Shown: positions 32,879 to 42,043 of the stretch, piece after piece
Position numbering within the stretch: the first letter of the stretch is position 1
Layout: each line of letters opens with the position of its first letter
Program-made: the position numbers and the translations under genes
NCBI RefSeq assembly: GCF_000444875.1
Contig: NC_021985.1
Location: 868,001-932,000 of the forward strand
Reading direction: 5' to 3'
Length of the DNA stretch: 64,000 nucleotides
Source of the DNA: Streptomyces collinus Tu 365
Lineage (GTDB): Bacteria; Actinomycetota; Actinomycetes; Streptomycetales; Streptomycetaceae
The notes under the pieces: model-generated
What the model was told of the DNA's origin: nothing
Database searches by the model: none
What the model saw: the letters and a program-made list of their open reading frames with translations, nothing else

Positions 32879-34510
32879 ATGGCCCGGACCGGTGGCGTGA
32901 GTGGCGTGACGTGTACGGCCGTGGCGGGCGGCGACCCGTCCGAGGAGCGGCCCTGCGACGCCTTCGCGCAGGTGAGCGGCGTCGCCGACGCCGTCCTCTA
33001 CGAGGGCTACCTCCTCTACCCGTACCGCCGCTCCTCCGCCAAGAACCGCGTCCGCTGGCAGTTCGGTGTGCTGCTCCCGCGGGACTGGGTGGAGTCGGAC
33101 GGCCCCCTCTCCCCCGGCCTCTCCGGCTCGGCGGACTCCTGGTACCAGCAGACCGAGTGCCTGCTGCGCGTACGGCGGCCCGACGCGCTCGTGCGGGTGC
33201 GGGTGCGGTACCTGCAGATGCAGCACAAGCAGGTGCGGGCGGCCGGCACGGACGGCGCGGACCTGCCGGTCGAGTCCCTGCGCACGGACGACGGCACGAC
33301 CCACCTCACCTTCGACGAGGCGGTGCCGCACGAGATCGCGTTCGAGCGGCCCCTCGACGAGCTGCTGCGCGCCGGGTGCGCGGTGGCGGCCGGGGCGCCC
33401 GCGGCCGAGGAGACCGAACCGCTGCCCGGGGGCGCGGGCCGGGTGGTGCGACGCCGCGAGGAGGTACGGGCGCTGACCACGGTCGCGGCCGAGCGGCTGT
33501 CGCAGGACGTGGTCCGGCTGCGCGTGCGCACCGAGCACACGGGGCACGCCCCGGACGCCCGCGCCCCGCGCGGGGAGGCGCTGCGCCGGGCCCTGCTCGC
33601 CGCGCACACGCTCCTCGGCGGCGACGGCGTCGAGTTCGTCTCGCAGACCGACCCGCCCGCCGAGCTGCGCGCGTGGGCGCGCGCGTGCCGCAACGAGTTC
33701 ACCTTTCCCGTGCTGGGCGGCGGGCCCGAGGAGACGGAGCCGACCGGACGGGTCGTGCTCTCCTCCCCGATCATCCTCCCGGACCGCCCCCAGGTGGCAC
33801 CGGAGAGCCCGGGCGACCTGCACGACGCCGCCGAGATCGACGAGATCCTGACGCTGCGCACGATGCTGCTGACGGACGAGGAGAAGGCCGAGGCCCGGGC
33901 CACCGACGCACGGGCCGCGCGGATCCTCGACCGCGTCGACAGCATGCCCCCCGAGGTCTTCGCCCGGCTGCACGGCGCCATCCGCTCACTGACCCCGGTG
34001 GGGGCCTCGTCACCGCACCCGGCCCCGGCCACGTCCCCGGACGGGCTGCCGGACGCCTTTTCCGAGGTCTGCCCGGACGCCTTCCCCGCCGCCGGGCGCC
34101 CCGCCTGGTGGCAGGAAGGCGCCGACGACGGGCTGTCCCCGGCGACCGACACGGTGGTGGTGGACGGCGTGCCCGTGGCCGGCGGGAGCCGGGTGCGGCT
34201 GCGGCCGCGCGGCCGGGGCGCGGACGCCCAGGACATGTTCCTGGAGGGGCGGACCGCGCGGGTCGCGGCCGTCTTCCACGACGTGGACGGCAGCGTGCAC
34301 CTCGCGGTGACCGTCGACGACGACCCCGCGGCCGAGCTGCACGGCTGGTACGGCCGCTTCCACTACTTCCGTCCCGACGAGGTCGAACCCCTGGCCCCGC
34401 CGGACGCGCCGGGTCCCGCGGACCCGGACCCCCCATCCCGGCCGCGGTCCCCGCGGCCCACGAGCCCGGCCGAGCGGCCGGAGGAGGGACGGCTCGATGG
34501 ACGCCCCTGA
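32879..34510 (+). CDS. Unrecognised 543-aa protein leading the hydrogenase operon
   Basis: A 543-aa protein I do not recognise. The N-terminal half is a soluble alpha/beta region (VLYEGYLLYPYRRSSAKNRV near residues 41-60, SWYQQTECLLRVR near 85). The middle contains EEKAEARATDARAARILDRV, a helical stretch. The C-terminal about 130 residues contain an SH3-like beta module (VRLRPRGRGADAQDMFLEGR, then HGWYGRFHYFRPDEVEPL), followed by a Pro-rich tail. There are no metal-binding Cys motifs and no membrane segment. It starts at ATG 32879 after AAGGAGG and is followed 57 bp later by the hydrogenase small subunit, so a role in hydrogenase assembly or regulation is likely by context. Confidence 0.8.
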   Translation: MARTGGVSGVTCTAVAGGDPSEERPCDAFAQVSGVADAVLYEGYLLYPYRRSSAKNRVRWQFGVLLPRDWVESDGPLSPGLSGSADSWYQQTECLLRVRRPDALVRVRVRYLQMQHKQVRAAGTDGADLPVESLRTDDGTTHLTFDEAVPHEIAFERPLDELLRAGCAVAAGAPAAEETEPLPGGAGRVVRRREEVRALTTVAAERLSQDVVRLRVRTEHTGHAPDARAPRGEALRRALLAAHTLLGGDGVEFVSQTDPPAELRAWARACRNEFTFPVLGGGPEETEPTGRVVLSSPIILPDRPQVAPESPGDLHDAAEIDEILTLRTMLLTDEEKAEARATDARAARILDRVDSMPPEVFARLHGAIRSLTPVGASSPHPAPATSPDGLPDAFSEVCPDAFPAAGRPAWWQEGADDGLSPATDTVVVDGVPVAGGSRVRLRPRGRGADAQDMFLEGRTARVAAVFHDVDGSVHLAVTVDDDPAAELHGWYGRFHYFRPDEVEPLAPPDAPGPADPDPPSRPRSPRPTSPAERPEEGRLDGRP

Positions 34511-34567
34511 GACACCGGCACGCGCCGGCGACCGACTCCGTCACCGACTCCAGCAAAGGCCGACGAC

Positions 34568-35656
34568 ATGACCACTCAGAGCGGTACCACCGAAGTGAGC
34601 GGTGAGCCCAGCAGGGGCGAGGCGCGCGAGGGGATCGACGAGATCCACATCCTCTGGATCTCCGAGGGCATGAGCTGCGACGGCGACACCGTGTCCCTGA
34701 CGGCCGCCGACCAGCCGTCCATCGAGGACGTCGTGCTGGGCCTCATCCCGGGCCTGCCGAAGGTCAACCTGGTCAACAAGGTGCTCTCGCCGAGCCTGGG
34801 CGGCGAGGACTTCCTCGCCCCGTACCGGGCGGCGGCCCGCGGTGAGCTGGGCCCGTTCATCCTCGTGATCGAGGGCTCGATCCCGAACCAGAACATCATC
34901 GACGGCGACGGCTACTGGACGTCCTTCGGCAACGACCCGGAGACCGGCGAGCCGCAGACCCTCAACCACTGGATCGACGAGCTCGCCCCGCGGGCCTGGG
35001 CGGTGGTGGCGGCCGGCACCTGCGCGACCTACGGCGGCATCCACGCCATGGCCGGCAACCCCACCGGCTGCATGGGCCTCGCGGACTACCTGGGCTGGGA
35101 GTTCACGTCGCAGGCCGGTCTCCCGGTGGTCAACGTGCCGGGCTGTCCGATCCAGCCGGAGAACTTCATGGAGACCCTGATCTGGGTGCTCCAGCACGCG
35201 GCCGGCACCGCTCCCCCGCCCCCGCTGGACCACATGCTGCGCCCGCAGTGGCTGTTCGGGAAGACCGTGCACGAGGGCTGCGACCGCGGCTCGTACTACG
35301 AGCAGGCGGACTTCGGCCTCGACTACAACTCGCCCAAGTGCCTGGTGAAGACCGGCTGCTGGGGCCCGGTGGTCAACTGCAACGTGCCCAAGCGCGGCTG
35401 GATGGCCGGCATCGGCGGCTGCCCGAACGTCGGCGGCATCTGCATCGGCTGCACGATGCCGGGCTTCCCCGACGCGTTCATGCCGTTCATGGACGAGCCC
35501 CCGGGCGGCACGCTCTCCTCCATGGTCATCAAGCCGTACGGCGCCGTGATCCGGCGGCTGCGCGGCCTGACCAACGACATGGTGAACCACGAGCCCAAGT
35601 GGCGCCACAACAAGCGCAAGCTGACCAGCGGTTTCGACCCGCGCTGGCGCTCGTGA
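34568..35656 (+). CDS. hhyS: [NiFe]-hydrogenase small subunit, group 1h/5 (HhyS type)
   Basis: A 362-aa iron-sulfur subunit. The proximal cluster motif reads CDGD (C37, D40) instead of the usual CxGC, so D40 replaces one Cys ligand; C152 (GTCATYGG) and C193 (PGCPIQP) would be the others. Distal and medial ligands are seen in VHEGCDR (H235, C238), C258, C264, C271, C285, C292 and C295. There is no twin-arginine signal peptide, so the enzyme is probably on the cytoplasmic side. The Asp ligand and missing leader are known traits of the high-affinity actinobacterial group. It passes electrons from the large subunit. Confidence 0.93.
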   Translation: MTTQSGTTEVSGEPSRGEAREGIDEIHILWISEGMSCDGDTVSLTAADQPSIEDVVLGLIPGLPKVNLVNKVLSPSLGGEDFLAPYRAAARGELGPFILVIEGSIPNQNIIDGDGYWTSFGNDPETGEPQTLNHWIDELAPRAWAVVAAGTCATYGGIHAMAGNPTGCMGLADYLGWEFTSQAGLPVVNVPGCPIQPENFMETLIWVLQHAAGTAPPPPLDHMLRPQWLFGKTVHEGCDRGSYYEQADFGLDYNSPKCLVKTGCWGPVVNCNVPKRGWMAGIGGCPNVGGICIGCTMPGFPDAFMPFMDEPPGGTLSSMVIKPYGAVIRRLRGLTNDMVNHEPKWRHNKRKLTSGFDPRWRS

Positions 35657-35723
35657 CGCCGCCGCCCGTGCCGCATCCACCCACCGAACCGCCGACACCG
35701 AGCAGCAAGGGGCAGTACCGCAG

Positions 35724-37517
35724 ATGACGACCACCGACGCCCGGTCCACCGGACGCAAACCCGCGCAGATCGTGGACATGTCCTGGGACCCGATCACCCG
35801 GATCATCGGCAACCTGGGCATCTACACGAAGATCGACTTCGCCAACCGGGAAGTCGTGGAGTGCCACAGCACCTCGTCGCTGTTCCGCGGCTACTCGGTG
35901 TTCATGAAGGGCAAGGACCCGCGCGACGCGGGCTTCATCACCTCGCGCATCTGCGGTATCTGCGGGGACAACCACACCACGTGCTCGAACTACGCCCAGC
36001 AGATGGCCTACGGCGTGAAGCCGCCGAAGCTGGCCGAGCACATCACCAACCTCGGCGAAGCGGCCGAGTACATGTTCGACCACACGATCTTCCAGGACAA
36101 CCTGGTCTTCGTGGACTTCTGCGAGGCGATGGTCAAGGCCACCAACCCGGGTGTCCTGGCCCGGGCCGAGCGCACGGACGCGCCCCGCGGGGACATCCAC
36201 GGCTACCGGACCATCGCCGACATCATGAAGGCCTTCAACCCCTTCGAGGGCGAGGTCTACAAGGAGGCGCTGAAGGTCAGCCGGGTCACCCGGGAGATGT
36301 TCTGCCTGATGGAGGGGCGGCACGTCCACCCCTCCACGCTGTACCCCGGCGGTGTCGGCACGATGCCGCAGCCGAACACCTTCACCGACTACCTCAGCCG
36401 GCTCATGCGCGTCATCGACTTCGTGAAGAAGGCGGTGGCGATGAACGACGACGTCTTCGACTTCTTCTACGAGGCGCTGCCCGGCTACGAGGAGGTCGGC
36501 AAACGCCGCATCCTGCTCGGCTGCTGGGGCGCCTGGCAGAACCCGGACGTCGTCGACTACCGGTACGAGAACATGAACCGGTGGGGCAAGGCGATGTACG
36601 TCACGCCGGGCATCGTCGTGGACGGCAAGCTGGTCACCAACAACCTCATCGACATCAACCTCGGCCTGCGCGTCATGCTGGGCAGCTCCTTCTACGAGGA
36701 CTGGGTCAACGAGGACCCCTTCGTCACCCACGACCCGCTCGGCAACCCCGTCGACATGCGCCACCCGTGGAACCAGACCACCGTTCCGGTGCCGCAGAAG
36801 CGCGACTTCGACGGCAACTACAGCTGGGTGATGAGCCCGCGCTGGTACCACCCGGAGTCCGGCCAGCACCTCGCCCTCGACACCGGCGGCGGCCCGCTGG
36901 CCCGGCTGTGGTCGACGGCGCTGAGCGGCCTGGTCGACACGCCGTACGTCAAGGCCACCGGCAACAGCGTGCGCATCTCGCTGCCCAAGGGCGAGTCGCT
37001 GCCGGAGACCACGCTGGAGTGGCACATCCCGAAGTGGAGCAACACGATTGAGAGGGACCGTGCCCGGCCCTACTTCGTCGCCTACGCGGCCGCCATGGCC
37101 CTGCAGTTCCTGGAGGAGGCGATGGGCATGCTCCGCGACGGCGACACCAAGGTCTTCGAGAACTTCGAGGTGCCGGACGACGCCATCGGCTGCGGGTTCC
37201 ACGAGGCGGTCCGCGGTGTGCTCTCCCACCACCTGGTGATCCGCGACAAGAAGATCGCCAACTACCACCCGTACCCGCCGACCCCGTGGAACGCCAGCCC
37301 CCGCGACATCTACGGCACCCCCGGGCCCTACGAGGACGCCGTCCAGGGCCAGCCGATCTTCGAGGAGAACGGGCCCGACGACTTCAAGGGCGTCGACATC
37401 ATGCGCACCGTGCGCAGCTTCGACCCCTGTCTGCCGTGCGGGGTGCACATGTACATGGGCAAGGGCAAGACGCTGTCGACCGTGCACTCGCCCACGTACG
37501 GGGCCAACCATGGCTGA
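35724..37517 (+). CDS. hhyL: [NiFe]-hydrogenase large subunit, group 1h/5 (HhyL type)
   Basis: A 597-aa catalytic subunit. The L1 motif RICGICGDNH supplies C77 and C80, and the L2 motif DPCLPCGVH supplies C569 and C572 for the Ni-Fe(CN)2CO centre. After H575 a 22-residue tail (ending TYGANHG) is expected to be clipped by the maturation protease encoded at 45178-45768. It follows the small subunit by 67 bp, with AAGGGG upstream of ATG 35724, and overlaps the NifU-like gene by eight bases. The enzyme probably oxidises trace atmospheric H2. Confidence 0.94.
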   Translation: MTTTDARSTGRKPAQIVDMSWDPITRIIGNLGIYTKIDFANREVVECHSTSSLFRGYSVFMKGKDPRDAGFITSRICGICGDNHTTCSNYAQQMAYGVKPPKLAEHITNLGEAAEYMFDHTIFQDNLVFVDFCEAMVKATNPGVLARAERTDAPRGDIHGYRTIADIMKAFNPFEGEVYKEALKVSRVTREMFCLMEGRHVHPSTLYPGGVGTMPQPNTFTDYLSRLMRVIDFVKKAVAMNDDVFDFFYEALPGYEEVGKRRILLGCWGAWQNPDVVDYRYENMNRWGKAMYVTPGIVVDGKLVTNNLIDINLGLRVMLGSSFYEDWVNEDPFVTHDPLGNPVDMRHPWNQTTVPVPQKRDFDGNYSWVMSPRWYHPESGQHLALDTGGGPLARLWSTALSGLVDTPYVKATGNSVRISLPKGESLPETTLEWHIPKWSNTIERDRARPYFVAYAAAMALQFLEEAMGMLRDGDTKVFENFEVPDDAIGCGFHEAVRGVLSHHLVIRDKKIANYHPYPPTPWNASPRDIYGTPGPYEDAVQGQPIFEENGPDDFKGVDIMRTVRSFDPCLPCGVHMYMGKGKTLSTVHSPTYGANHG

Positions 37518-38088
37518 CACGGCCGGACGGCTCCCGGACCCGGCCGTGGAGGCGCGGCTGGCCCGGCTCGACGAGCTGCTGGCCGGCCTGGAGTCCGCGC
37601 CCGGCCCGGCCGCGCGCGAGGCACTGGAGTCGGTGGCCCTGCTGACCGAGGTCTACGGCGAGGCCCTGGCCCGGGTGCTCGACCTGGCGGACGACGGCCT
37701 GCGCGCGCGTCTCGCGGACGACGAGCTGCTGGGGCACCTGCTGGTGCTGCACGGCACCCACCCCGAGTCCGCCGAGGACCGGGCCGCCCGCGCGGTCGAG
37801 CGGCTGCGGCCCGCGGTCCGCGAGCGCGGCGGGGACCTGGAGTGGGCCGGTGTCGAGGGACAGGTGGCCCGGGTGCGGGTGAGCACCGGGGGCGGCGGGT
37901 GCGGGTCCGGCTGCGGTGGCGGCGGGTCGGCCGACGTCACCGAGGCCGTCCGGGCGGCGGTGCTGGCCGCCGCCCCGGAGCTGGAGTCGGTGGAGGCGGT
38001 CGCCGCCGAGCGGCGCGCGGCTCCCGCCTTCGTCCCCCTGACCACGCTGGGCCACCGGACCGGGGCCCGGCCGCGGGAGGCGCGGTGA
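37510..38088 (+). CDS. NifU-like iron-sulfur scaffold protein
   Basis: A 192-aa protein. The N-terminal 110 residues are helical (TEVYGEALARVLDLADDGLR, HLLVLHGTHPESAEDR). The C-terminal part resembles a NifU C-terminal domain, with a Cys pair in the Gly-rich segment GGGGCGSGCGGGG (about residues 127-139) spaced as CxxxC. Its start overlaps the large subunit by eight bases and its stop overlaps the next start. It may deliver clusters to the unusual small subunit; inferred from context and Cys content. Confidence 0.8.
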   Translation: MADTAGRLPDPAVEARLARLDELLAGLESAPGPAAREALESVALLTEVYGEALARVLDLADDGLRARLADDELLGHLLVLHGTHPESAEDRAARAVERLRPAVRERGGDLEWAGVEGQVARVRVSTGGGGCGSGCGGGGSADVTEAVRAAVLAAAPELESVEAVAAERRAAPAFVPLTTLGHRTGARPREAR

Positions 38089-38681
38089 CCGTGGACGGAG
38101 CACTGGCCCGCGTCATCCGCTCGGCGGCCGGCCGGGGCGCGGCGGCGCGGGCCGAGGCGTGCGAGCTGTGCGCCGCCCCGGTGCCCGGCGAGCACCCCCA
38201 TCTGTACGACACCGCGGACGCCGAGGTGCGCTGCGTGTGCGGTCCCTGCTCGGTCCTCTTCGCCGACGACGCGGCCGGGGAGGGGCGCTACCGGCTGGTG
38301 CCGCGGCGCCGGCTCAGGCTCCCGCCGGTCGACACGGCGGTGCTGGGCGTGCCGGTGGGCCTGGTGTTCTTCGTGCCGCGCTCCGACGGCACGGTCACCG
38401 CCCAGGGGCCGAGTCCGGCCGGGGCCATGCGCTGGGAGGTGGACGCGGCGGCCTGGCAGCGGCTGAGCGCCGTGTTTCCGCAGCTCGCGTCCATGGCACC
38501 CGATGTGGAGGCGCTGCTGGTGAACACCGTGCGCGGCCTCCAGGAGCACTGGATCGTGCCGGTCGACGACTGCTTCCGGATGGTGGCCGTGATCCGCCGC
38601 GAATGGCGGGGCCTGTCCGGCGGCGAGCGGGTCTGGCCGGCCGTGGAACGGTTCTTCGCGGAGCTCACCGAGCGGTCGTGA
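38085..38681 (+). CDS. DUF5947-like Cys-motif protein
   Basis: A 198-aa protein with a probable zinc or iron site built from CELC (residues about 26-29) and CVCGPC (about 48-53). The centre is rich in VGLVFFVPRSDGTVTAQGPS. The C-terminal helix includes VRGLQEHWIVPVDDCFRMVA. This arrangement fits the DUF5947 family that I associate with actinobacterial hydrogenase operons. It starts with GTG overlapping the NifU-like stop. It could be an electron-transfer partner or assembly factor; both are conjecture. Confidence 0.78.
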   Translation: MTVDGALARVIRSAAGRGAAARAEACELCAAPVPGEHPHLYDTADAEVRCVCGPCSVLFADDAAGEGRYRLVPRRRLRLPPVDTAVLGVPVGLVFFVPRSDGTVTAQGPSPAGAMRWEVDAAAWQRLSAVFPQLASMAPDVEALLVNTVRGLQEHWIVPVDDCFRMVAVIRREWRGLSGGERVWPAVERFFAELTERS

Positions 38682-38702
38682 GGACCGGGAAGGAGAACGG
38701 AC

Positions 38703-38909
38703 ATGGGCAGCATCCGAGTGGGCCGCCCCCAGGCGCGGCCCGACCAGCTCACACACGTACGGGGTCTGCACCAGGGCAACATGGGCCCGCGCAGCCATCA
38801 GACCGGATTCCACGAGGACGGCACCTCCGACGCCCGCCGCTCCACCGGGATCCACTGGAAGCGGCACGACGCACTGCTGGACGTCATGCCGAACATCTCA
38901 CCCGGATGA
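38703..38909 (+). CDS. Small conserved-looking protein of the hydrogenase operon (68 aa)
   Basis: A 68-aa protein with a clear ribosome-binding site (GGAAGGAGAA before ATG 38703). It is basic and His-rich (HVRGLHQGNMGPRSHQTGFH, HWKRHDALL) and has no Cys. I do not recognise a family. Its position 21 bp after the DUF5947-like gene and 10 bp before a small membrane protein, with proper codon bias, supports a real gene. The histidines could bind nickel or another metal, which is speculation. Confidence 0.68.
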   Translation: MGSIRVGRPQARPDQLTHVRGLHQGNMGPRSHQTGFHEDGTSDARRSTGIHWKRHDALLDVMPNISPG

Positions 38910-38919
38910 GAGGGCCAAA

Positions 38920-39135
38920 GTGACCGTGATGAAGCGCTGCCGGACCACGAGACCGGCGAAGCAGAAGAGAGCCGCGAGGTCGGTGACGACGGGTCGCCAG
39001 GTGCTGATCGCCCAGGCCTGCCTGGTCGGCGGCCTGGCACTGGCCCTGCTCGTCAAGGAACTGCCCGGCATGATGCGGGAGGTGCGGATCTACCGGATGA
39101 CCGGTGGCCTCCGCGCGAACCGCCGCTACCCCTGA
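38920..39135 (+). CDS. Small single-span membrane protein (DUF6893-like)
   Basis: A 71-aa protein with a basic N-terminus (KRCRTTRPAKQKRAARS), one hydrophobic segment (residues about 30-46, IAQACLVGGLALALLV) and a short C-terminus. It starts with GTG 38920 or ATG 38929. It resembles the DUF6893 small proteins found in hydrogenase loci. It could anchor the hydrogenase complex to the membrane, the only membrane span in the operon; this is inference. Confidence 0.68.
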   Translation: MTVMKRCRTTRPAKQKRAARSVTTGRQVLIAQACLVGGLALALLVKELPGMMREVRIYRMTGGLRANRRYP

Positions 39136-39143
39136 TCCCGGCC

Positions 39144-39500
39144 GTGCACGAACTGTCGATCGCGACCGCGATCGTGGAGCAGGCCGGGGAGATCGCCCGG
39201 GCGGACGGCGCCGGCGACGTGTCGCTGGTGACCGTCCGGGTCGGGGAGCTGGCGGGTGTGGTGCCGGACGCCCTGCACTTCGCCTTCGAGGTGGCCCGTG
39301 ACGGCACGCCGCTGGCCGCCGCCGAACTGGTCGTGGAGCAGGTGACGGCGCGGGCCTGGTGCGGGGCTTGCGCCCGGGAGTTCGCGGTGGGCATGCCGCC
39401 GTTCTTCTGGTGCCCCGACTGCGACCGGCCCTCCCGGGACCTGCGCAGCGGGCGGGAGCTGGAGATCACGGGTGTGGAGGCGGTGCCGGCCCCGCGCTGA
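39144..39500 (+). CDS. hypA: Hydrogenase nickel-insertion protein HypA
   Basis: A 118-aa HypA. The N-terminal MHEL carries the nickel-binding His2. Two zinc-finger pairs are visible, WCGAC (C73, C76) and WCPDC (C90, C93, approximate numbering). HypA works with HypB to load nickel into the large subunit. It is the last gene of the forward operon, starts with GTG, and its stop codon lies in the loop of a 14-bp perfect hairpin shared with the convergent hypE. Confidence 0.93.
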   Translation: MHELSIATAIVEQAGEIARADGAGDVSLVTVRVGELAGVVPDALHFAFEVARDGTPLAAAELVVEQVTARAWCGACAREFAVGMPPFFWCPDCDRPSRDLRSGRELEITGVEAVPAPR

Positions 39501-39514
39501 CGGGGCCGGCACCG
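39481..39514. terminator. 14-bp perfect hairpin between convergent hyp operons
   Basis: CGGTGCCGGCCCCG (39481-39494) and its exact complement (39501-39514) enclose a 6-nt loop that contains the hypA stop codon. It is 12 bp from the convergent hypE end. It should terminate both operons; no T-tract. Confidence 0.85.
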
Positions 39515-39526
39515 GCCGGCACGCGC

Positions 39527-40607
39527 TCAGCAGATGCGCGGCAGCTGCTCGCCCAGCGGCAGGTCGACCACGCGGGTGCCGCCGAGCCCGGTGGCGACGA
39601 CGACCATGCCCGGGTGCTCGTCGACGCACTCGCCGACGACGGTCGCGCCCGTGCCCTGCGGGTGCGCCCGCATCGCCGCGAGCACCGCCTCCGCCTCGTG
39701 CGGGGGCACGAACGCGACGAGCCGGCCCTCGTTGGCGACGTAGAGCGGGTCGAGACCGAGGAAACCGCAGGCGTTGACGACCTCGTCCGGGACCGGGACG
39801 GCGCGCTCCCGCAGCCGTACGCCGGTGCCGGAGGCGCGGGCGATCTCGTTCAGGGACGCGCCCAGGCCGCCCCGGGTGGGGTCGCGCAGGACGTGGACGT
39901 CCTGGGTGACCGCCAGCATGGCCGCCACCAGGCCGGCCAGCGGCGCGGTGTCGGAGGCGATCTCGACCCCGAACTCCAGGCCCTCGCGCACGCTCATGAT
40001 CGCCACGCCGTGCAGGCCGATGGGTCCGCTGACGATAACGGCGTCACCGGGCCGGGCGCGCTGCGGGCGGATGTCGACGCCGTCGGGGACGAGGCCGACG
40101 CCGGCGGTGGTGACGTAGACGCCGTCGCCGTGGCCGGACTCGACCACCTTGGTGTCGCCGGTGGCGACGACGACGCCGGCCGCCCGGGCCGCCGCGCCGA
40201 TGTCACGGGCGATGCGGCCGACGACCGCGAGCTCCACGCCCTCCTCCAGCACGAAGGCCGTGGACAGGTGGGTGGGCACGGCGCCGCTCATCGCCAGGTC
40301 GTTGACGGTGCCGTTGACCGCGAGGTCGCCGAGGCTGCCGCCGGGGAAGAACAGCGGCCGTACGACGTGGGAGTCGGTGGAGAAGGCCAGCCGGGCGCCG
40401 CCCAGGTCGAGGACGGCGGAGTCGGTGAGGGCGGCCAGGGTGGGGTTGCCGTACGCGGGCGCGAAGACCTGCTCGATCAGTTCGGCGGACAGGGCGCCGC
40501 CGCCGCCGTGGCCCATGACCACGACCGGCTGGTCGCGCAGCGGGGCCGGGCAGGTCCAGTCGGCGGGGTCGACCGCGTCGGCGGCTCCGGCGGTTTCGGT
40601 GGCGAGG

Positions 40608-40615
<8 letters not shown>
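39527..40615 (-). CDS. hypE: Hydrogenase maturation protein HypE
   Basis: A 362-aa HypE of the PurM/ThiL fold. ATP-binding segments are visible ([27 protein letters not shown]), and the protein ends in PRIC, the C-terminal Cys on which HypE carries the thiocyanate-to-cyanide precursor supplied by HypF. It is the last gene of the reverse operon, and its start overlaps the hypD end by eight bases. Confidence 0.95.
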
Positions 40616-41749
<1,134 letters not shown>

Positions 41750-41753
<4 letters not shown>

Positions 41754-42040
41754 TGGACCTCACTTCCGCTCTCCTGCCGCGCCGCCTGCTCCCAGGCGTC
41801 GCCGAACTCCTCGTCCAGGAGCCCGAGTTGCTCGAAGAGCTCCAGGGACGCCCGGGCCGACTCCTCGTCCAGGCGCTGCAGGGCGAAGCCGACGTGGACG
41901 ATGACGTACTCCCCCACCCGGACATCGGGCAGGTACTCCAGGCACGCGTGTTTGCGCACTCCGCCGAAGTCGATCAGCCCGGTGCGCGGGTCGGCGCCCT
42001 CGTCGATGGCCACCACCTTGCCGGGCACTGCCAGACACAT
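41750..42040 (-). CDS. hypC: Hydrogenase chaperone HypC
   Basis: A 96-aa HypC. The N-terminal [10 protein letters not shown] provides Cys2, the iron-centre carrier residue, in the family's defining motif. It forms a complex with HypD and chaperones the large-subunit precursor. It starts three bases after the hypF stop and overlaps hypD. Confidence 0.95.
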
Positions 42041-42043
42041 GGG

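Noticed and set aside
36008..37645. Several 60-120 codon frames inside the hydrogenase large-subunit gene
   Set aside because: They are antisense or alternate-frame shadows of a highly conserved gene and have no independent start signals.
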